A DNA stretch of 10,221 nucleotides, from the NCBI GenBank assembly GCA_018066225.1, contig JAGHRU010000050.1:1-10221 (forward strand), given 5' to 3'. Every line of letters starts with the position of its first letter. Positions within the stretch are counted from its first letter, which is position 1. The notes under the pieces are model-generated. The model did no database searches and was not told the origin of the DNA. It saw only the letters and a list, made by a program, of their open reading frames with translations. This document shows, in pieces, positions 5,979 through 10,221 of this stretch. Source of the stretch: Candidatus Equimonas enterica (lineage in GTDB: Bacteria > Bacteroidota > Bacteroidia > Bacteroidales > Bacteroidaceae). Both the position numbers and the translations under genes were made by a program.

Positions 5979-7730
5979 ATGTTACGTCAAATCATCCTCT
6001 CTTCGCTGCTTGCCGTCATCGGCTTGTCAGCCATGGCGAGTGCACCCAAGCGCATTCCCCTCACCATGCGCCAGAGCGACGGCACGACCATCGTCGTGCA
6101 GCGTGCTGGTGACGAACACGGCCACTACTACCTTACCTCCGATGGCGTTGCCGTCATGCGCGATGTGCGAGGCCGCGACCTCGTCTATGCCACCGTCAAG
6201 GAAGGCCGTCTCTATCCCAGCACCATCATCGCCCACGAAGCCAATGCCCGCACCACGGCAGAGATAACTCACATCAACACGCTGCGCCGCGACCTGCAAG
6301 CCGACTTACAGCCCAATGTGCGCAGACACGCCACGGCGGCATCCACCACTGACGGCCTCGGCAAATATGGCCAGCGCTCGGGTGGTGTGGTCAATAGCAT
6401 CGGCAAACACATCATCCCCGTCATCATGGTGCAGTTCCCCGATCTGAAATTCATGGAAAGCAGCACCATGGAGAAAGTCTCCCGCATCTTCAACGAAGAC
6501 GGCTACAACGATGAGGACGGCTGCAAGGGCTCTGTACGCGACTACTTCCTCGAGCAGAGCAACGGCATGTTCGACCCCACCTTTGAAGTCGTGGCTATCG
6601 TGACAGCCTCCAACGGCTACAAGTACTACGGCGGCAACGACCAGTGGGGCGAAGATAAGCATCCCGAGGAACTCACGCAGGAAGCCGTGCGTCTGGCAGA
6701 AGCACAGGGCGTCGATTTCAGCAAGTATGTCGAGGGCGACGCTGTGCCTTTGGTCTCCATCATGCACGCTGGCGAAGGTGAACACGACTCATGGGATGCC
6801 AACAGCGAAGACTTCATCTGGGCACACTTTGCCGATTACGCGCCTTTCACCGAAGACGGTATCAAGTTCTCGTCCTACTTCATGGGCAACGAGCGCTACA
6901 AGGAAGACAGTTGGCGGGAAGCACGCCCCGAGGGCATCGGTCTCTTCTGCCACGAGTTCAGCCACGCCCTCGGTCTGCCCGACTTCTACGGCACCACGCA
7001 AGCGGCTCTGGACAACGAGACGCCCGGCTGGTGGAGTTTGATGGACTACGGTGAGTATTGGGGCAACGGCTTCTGCCCTATCGGCTACTCTGCTTACGAG
7101 CGTTCGTATATGGGCTGGCTCGACATCAAAGAACTGGGCGACACTCCCGAGTTTGTCACCCTCTACCCCTACTATCTCAGCGATGAGGGCAACACAGCCT
7201 ACGTCATACGCAACCCGATGAACCCCAACGAATACTACATTCTCGAAAGTCGCCAAGTCGATACCTTCTATCCCAGCAACCTTGGGCACGGCATGCTCGT
7301 TGCCCACGTCGATTTCCGCAAGAGTTCGTGGGAGAAGAACACGCTCAACAACGCTGCCGACCACATGCGCTATCAGATAGTTCGCGCCGACAACCAGTGG
7401 CAAAGCCCTGTGCGCAACAGCAAGAGCCTCTGGTATGGCGACCTCTTCCCCGGCTACTGGAAAGTCACCGAGTTTTGCGACGACACGCTGCTGCGCACCG
7501 CCAAGGCCTTCACGGGCGACGGCTTCGATCGTCCGCTCTACGACATCACCGAGACTTCGGACGGCATCATCACCTTCAAGTATATCGATGCTAACATCGA
7601 CGGCATCAGCAGCCCCGTTGCTGCCGCCACGGCCGACGCTACGGCCTACACCCTCGACGGCCGCAAGGTCGATGCTGCCGCCGCGCAGCACGGCATCTAC
7701 ATCGTCGGTGGTAAGAAGATTGTAAAATAA
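5979..7730 (+). CDS. Secreted M6-family metalloprotease, copy 1
   Basis: The predicted product is a 583-residue exported zinc protease of the M6 (immune inhibitor A-like) type. A signal peptide covers about 1-22 (MLRQIILSSLLAVIGLSAMA). The N-terminal propeptide-like region carries GDEHGHYYLTSDG at 44-56, a motif common before Bacteroidetes M6 domains. The catalytic domain includes the zinc site HEFSHALGLPD (His325, Glu326, His329, Asp335) and a conserved WWSLMDYG with Met355, a likely Met-turn. The last about 30 residues (YTLDGRKV...GIYIV...KKIVK) resemble the end of a type IX secretion sorting tail, suggesting cell-surface or extracellular delivery. No key residue is missing. Substrate is unknown; InhA-like proteases degrade host or antimicrobial proteins, but that is not shown here. 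A paralogue follows directly, after a terminator. Confidence 0.93.
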   Translation: MLRQIILSSLLAVIGLSAMASAPKRIPLTMRQSDGTTIVVQRAGDEHGHYYLTSDGVAVMRDVRGRDLVYATVKEGRLYPSTIIAHEANARTTAEITHINTLRRDLQADLQPNVRRHATAASTTDGLGKYGQRSGGVVNSIGKHIIPVIMVQFPDLKFMESSTMEKVSRIFNEDGYNDEDGCKGSVRDYFLEQSNGMFDPTFEVVAIVTASNGYKYYGGNDQWGEDKHPEELTQEAVRLAEAQGVDFSKYVEGDAVPLVSIMHAGEGEHDSWDANSEDFIWAHFADYAPFTEDGIKFSSYFMGNERYKEDSWREARPEGIGLFCHEFSHALGLPDFYGTTQAALDNETPGWWSLMDYGEYWGNGFCPIGYSAYERSYMGWLDIKELGDTPEFVTLYPYYLSDEGNTAYVIRNPMNPNEYYILESRQVDTFYPSNLGHGMLVAHVDFRKSSWEKNTLNNAADHMRYQIVRADNQWQSPVRNSKSLWYGDLFPGYWKVTEFCDDTLLRTAKAFTGDGFDRPLYDITETSDGIITFKYIDANIDGISSPVAAATADATAYTLDGRKVDAAAAQHGIYIVGGKKIVK

Positions 7731-7742
7731 CCTACGACAAGC

Positions 7743-7789
7743 AGCCTTTGTGCCTTGCGCTACGGTGCGAAGCACAAAGGCTATTTTAT
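7743..7789 (+). terminator. Intrinsic terminator between the two protease genes
   Basis: A perfect 11-bp stem (AGCCTTTGTGC, 7743-7753, with GCACAAAGGCT, 7772-7782) and an 18-nt loop are followed by ATTTTAT. It lies 12 bp past the first protease stop and 20 bp before the second start. It implies that the second gene is expressed mainly from its own promoter or by readthrough, although no TAnnTTTG element is visible in the remaining gap. Confidence 0.8.
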
Positions 7790-7809
7790 GTCCGCACATT
7801 TCCCCTAAT

Positions 7810-9576
7810 ATGACCTACCGTTTCCCCCTCCTCCTGCTCGCCTTTGCGCTGGGGCTGACTACGCTCTGGGGCGTACCGGCCAAGCGACGCACGCTCTCCT
7901 TTACGCAGCCCGACGGCACCGTGCTAACGCTCCGCCCCACTGGCGACGAGCACTGCCACTACTACCTCACCTCCGATGGCGTGGCCGTCATGCGCAACAC
8001 GGCATCGCGCACCCTCTGCTACGCCACCTGCACCGACGGGCGTCTGACGGCCAGCGACTGCCTCGCCCATGAGGCTGCCGACCGTAGCGCAGCGGAGGCG
8101 ACCTTCGTCCGCCAAGCGCAGCGCACGATAGCGACCTCGTGGCAACCGCCACGGCTCACACTCTCGCAGGACGGTGCTTCCACCGACGACGGCTTGGGAC
8201 GCTACGGCTTGCGCTCCGTCGGCGTGGTCAATAGCATCGGGCGTCACACCATCCCCGTCATCCTCGTCAATTTCGCCGATGTCAGCCTACGCCCGACAAC
8301 GACCCACAACAAGGTGACGCGCCTCTTCAACGAGGAGGGCTACGCCGACGAGCAGGGCTGCGAAGGCTCTACGCGCGACTACTTCCTCGCACAGAGCGGC
8401 GGCATGTTCGACCCCACCTTTGAGGTCGTCGCCACCGTCACCGTCGCGCACGAAGCGTCCTACTACGGCAGCAACGATGCCTCGGGCATGGATCGTCGCG
8501 TGATGGCACTGGCCAAAGAGGCCGTACAGTTGGCGATGGCGCAAGGCGTAGATTTCAGCAAGTATGTCGAGGACGAGAAGGTGCCGCTGGTCAGCATACT
8601 CTACGCTGGCGAAGGCGAGCACGACTCGTGGAAGGAGGGGACGGCACTCGAAGACCTCATCTGGGCGCATTTCTCGGGTAGTGGCTTCACCGTCGGCGAC
8701 TACCGCTTTGCGGGCTACTTCATGGGCAACGAGAGTTATCAGCAATGGGACTGGAACGAGCCGCGCATGGAGGGCATCGGCCTCTTCTGCCACGAGTTCA
8801 GCCACGCTCTCGGCTTGCCCGACTTCTACGGTACGACGGCACAGGCACTGGACAATGCGACCCCGGGCTGGTGGAGCCTGATGGACTACGGCGAGTATTG
8901 GGGCGGTGGTTATGCGCCGACGGCTTACACGGCCTACGAACGCTCCTTCATGGGCTGGCTCGATGTGCAGGAACTGGGCGACGAAGTGCAGTACAACGTC
9001 GCGCTCTACCCACAAGGGCGTGAACACGAGGGCGCGACGGCCTACGTCGTGCGCAATCCGGCTCACCCCCAAGAGTACTATGTGCTCGAAAACCGCCAAG
9101 GCAGCAAGTGGGCCCCCTACGCCTTGGGTAGCGGCATGCTCGTGATGCACATCGACTACAAGTCGCGGTCGTGGTATCTCAACACGCTCAACAACAACGC
9201 CAACCACCTCGGCTGCCAAGTCGTCGCAGCCGACAACAAATGGCAGTCCGTCAATTACAGCAACTACACCGACTGGAAAGGCGACCTCTTCCCCGGCAGC
9301 AAGCGCATCACGATGCTCACCGACGAGCAAGACCTCACTGCCGCCCGTGCTTTCTATGGCGATGGCGGTTTCGGCCGACCCATCTACAACATCACGGAGA
9401 CGCCCGACCATGTCATCACGTTCAGTTATCTCACCCGAGAGACCGACGGCATAGCCTCGGCCACCGCTGCCCCCACGCCGTCCGCTGCCACTTACAGCAT
9501 CGACGGCCGTAGGGTCATGGGCGAGGCCTTGCAGCACGGCATCTACATCAGCGCAGGCCGACGCATCATCCGCTGA
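7810..9576 (+). CDS. Secreted M6-family metalloprotease, copy 2
   Basis: The 588-residue product is a paralogue of the preceding protease, aligning along its whole length. The ATG at 7810 gives a signal peptide (MTYRFPLLLLAFALGLTTLW). An in-frame ATG at 7750 is rejected because it lies within the terminator stem and adds a non-signal leader. GDEHCHYYLTSDG at 45-57 marks the propeptide-like region. The zinc site HEFSHALGLPD gives His328, Glu329, His332 and Asp338, and a Met lies in WWSLMDYG near 358. The tail (YSIDGRRV...GIYI...RRIIR) resembles type IX sorting tails. Residues 321-343 are identical to 318-340 of copy 1, whereas the segment just before the active site and the post-catalytic part differ more. 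Both copies appear functional, so divergence in substrate range is plausible but not shown. Confidence 0.92.
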   Translation: MTYRFPLLLLAFALGLTTLWGVPAKRRTLSFTQPDGTVLTLRPTGDEHCHYYLTSDGVAVMRNTASRTLCYATCTDGRLTASDCLAHEAADRSAAEATFVRQAQRTIATSWQPPRLTLSQDGASTDDGLGRYGLRSVGVVNSIGRHTIPVILVNFADVSLRPTTTHNKVTRLFNEEGYADEQGCEGSTRDYFLAQSGGMFDPTFEVVATVTVAHEASYYGSNDASGMDRRVMALAKEAVQLAMAQGVDFSKYVEDEKVPLVSILYAGEGEHDSWKEGTALEDLIWAHFSGSGFTVGDYRFAGYFMGNESYQQWDWNEPRMEGIGLFCHEFSHALGLPDFYGTTAQALDNATPGWWSLMDYGEYWGGGYAPTAYTAYERSFMGWLDVQELGDEVQYNVALYPQGREHEGATAYVVRNPAHPQEYYVLENRQGSKWAPYALGSGMLVMHIDYKSRSWYLNTLNNNANHLGCQVVAADNKWQSVNYSNYTDWKGDLFPGSKRITMLTDEQDLTAARAFYGDGGFGRPIYNITETPDHVITFSYLTRETDGIASATAAPTPSAATYSIDGRRVMGEALQHGIYISAGRRIIR

Positions 9577-9592
9577 TACGCCTTATATAAAT

Positions 9593-9615
9593 ACGCGCAC
9601 GCCCGCGCGCGTTTT
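9593..9615 (+). terminator. Probable terminator after the second protease gene
   Basis: ACGCGC (9593-9598) pairs with GCGCGT (9607-9612) around an 8-nt loop and runs straight into TTT. It lies 16 bp after the stop of the second protease. The stem is short but pure GC apart from one pair; the U-run is only four long. Confidence 0.5.
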
Positions 9616-9641
9616 CGCCTCTGGGCAGACAGTTCTCACGA

Positions 9642-9690
9642 CGAGAGGGTGTGTCAAAAGTCTCCATTCAGACTTTGGCACACCCTCTCG
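9642..9690. repeat. Long near-perfect hairpin GAGGGTGTG...CACACCCTC
   Basis: Arms 9642-9663 and 9670-9690 pair over 21 positions with one bulged A and one G-U pair on the + strand RNA; the loop is CCATTC. It may be a second terminator between the convergent protease and small membrane genes, but no U-run follows on either strand. A similar string (GTGTCAGCAAAAGTC) occurs at 10055-10069 on the other side of the small gene, in direct orientation, so a role as a mobile-element end or repeat element is possible. Confidence 0.5.
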
Positions 9691-9717
9691 CGTCAGTTAA
9701 GATGCAAAAAACGGAAC

Positions 9718-10035
9718 TTAATACTGTAGCCTACTTATTTGCTGCCAAGCCGCAGTTATCAAAATCGCACAGAAAAAAGCAGAGAGCAGGATACAGGACG
9801 TGAGTCGCCAGCCCCGATACTTGTAATTAAGAAACATTAGGACGAAACTAGCGAGGAGAGCCACGACGGTACACCCGACGATGAACGCTATACTTCGCAT
9901 CCCATTCATCGCCACATAGGCGCATGTCATCACCACATAGGCGACAGTCATCAGCGTCTTATGCGGCACATTTTCATCATCCTCGTGCACATATTTCTGC
10001 CACAACCACCAATTACTTCAAGCAGGGTAAACCAT
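9718..10035 (-). pseudogene. Small membrane protein gene, possibly broken by an in-frame TGA
   Basis: I do not recognise this family. Frame 10005-9718 encodes up to 95 residues with about three hydrophobic segments (TLMTVAYVVMTCAYVAM, SIAFIVGCTVVALLASFVLMFL, LTSCILLSAFFCAILITAAW), typical of a small polytopic membrane protein. The only near-terminal starts are non-ATG (TTG at 10005, GTG at 9990); the first ATG, at 9951, would cut into the first hydrophobic segment. Reading further upstream in the same frame gives an ATG at 10035 (MVYPA), then TGA at 10018-10020, then SNWWLWQKYVHEDDEN. This suggests an original start at 10035 and a nonsense mutation, or a real start at the TTG. The gene lies in AT-richer sequence than its neighbours, points towards the protease genes, and has no obvious promoter. 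Confidence 0.4.
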
Positions 10036-10114
10036 TTGAAAGCATGTATTAGGAGTGTCAGCAAAAGTCGCTGATTTATAGATTTTTAAGACGCATTCTT
10101 GCATTTTCTTTTTA

Positions 10115-10129
10115 AAGTTAAACTAACTT
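10115..10129. repeat. Short palindrome AAGTTA-AAC-TAACTT
   Basis: A 6-bp perfect inverted repeat with a 3-bp spacer lies in the AT-rich right edge, about 50 bp before the promoter-like element at 10182. It could be an operator half-site pair, but a short AT-rich palindrome may also arise by chance. Confidence 0.25.
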
Positions 10130-10181
10130 ATAGTGGCATATCTTTTTGAGGATTTTGTCCCATTTTTGTCCCGTTTATTAT

Positions 10182-10189
10182 TATCTTTG
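10182..10189 (+). promoter_or_regulatory. -7 promoter element TATCTTTG facing out of the window
   Basis: TATCTTTG fits TAnnTTTG. Upstream are two near-copies of TTTTGTCCC (10153-10160, with its CC, and 10164-10171). Their TTTG parts lie 24 and 13 nt from the -7 box, neither at the ideal distance. A gene would start just beyond 10221. Nothing further in 10036-10221 can be called. Confidence 0.45.
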
Positions 10190-10221
10190 CCGAGTGATTT
10201 AATACGCTGAAATAGAGATAT

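Noticed and set aside
6789..7799. 336-codon open frame on the minus strand opposite the first protease
   Set aside because: The same antisense pattern in the paralogous gene. Both arise from the shared codon bias of the duplicated protease, and it also starts inside a terminator region.
7750..7809. 20-residue N-terminal extension of the second protease
   Set aside because: It would start within the terminator hairpin and hide the signal peptide that begins at 7810.
8287..9537. 416-codon open frame on the minus strand opposite the second protease
   Set aside because: It is wholly antisense to a clear M6 protease, shows no recognisable motif and is rich in Val, Ala, Glu and Arg as expected when GC-rich coding DNA is read backwards.

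Overview
The window looks like chromosomal DNA from a GC-rich member of the Bacteroidales, most like a Prevotellaceae-type genome. This is inferred from the protein types: Bacteroidetes-style AlaS, ThyA and DHFR, a SPOR lipoprotein, two M6 metalloproteases with short C-terminal tails like those of type IX secretion cargo, and promoter elements of the Bacteroidetes form TAnnTTTG. No rRNA, tRNA, CRISPR array or complete insertion sequence is visible.

Layout. (1) Positions 3-2949, + strand: a housekeeping run of alaS (its start lies outside the window), thyA and folA. The genes are tightly packed, and thyA and folA overlap by ATGA. ThyA turns methylene-THF into DHF while making dTMP, and DHFR regenerates THF, so the last two genes form one cycle. 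(2) Positions 2950-3556: a non-coding stretch of about 600 bp with several strong inverted repeats and a degenerate 22-bp-spaced repeat with core GGGCAGA. (3) A divergent pair around 4058-4243. A SPOR-domain lipoprotein is read leftwards. A cluster of small envelope genes is read rightwards: YtxH-like protein, YqjE/phage-holin-3_6-like protein, and a small coiled-coil basic protein. A larger four-helix membrane protein with a GTG start follows, behind a C-run tract that could form a G-quadruplex on the template strand. (4) Positions 5979-9576: two tandem paralogous secreted M6-family metalloproteases, separated by an intrinsic terminator. (5) Positions 9577-10221: terminators or hairpins, then a visibly AT-richer end. 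It holds a small membrane-protein reading frame on the minus strand that looks broken (in-frame TGA near its 5' end) and a promoter-like element pointing out of the window.

Most genes are ordinary housekeeping or envelope genes. The points worth a second look are the yqjD-yqjE-yqjK-like three-gene arrangement, the duplicated proteases, the repeat- and hairpin-rich non-coding stretch after folA, and the compositionally distinct right edge. I did not find a convincing novel defence or mobile system.
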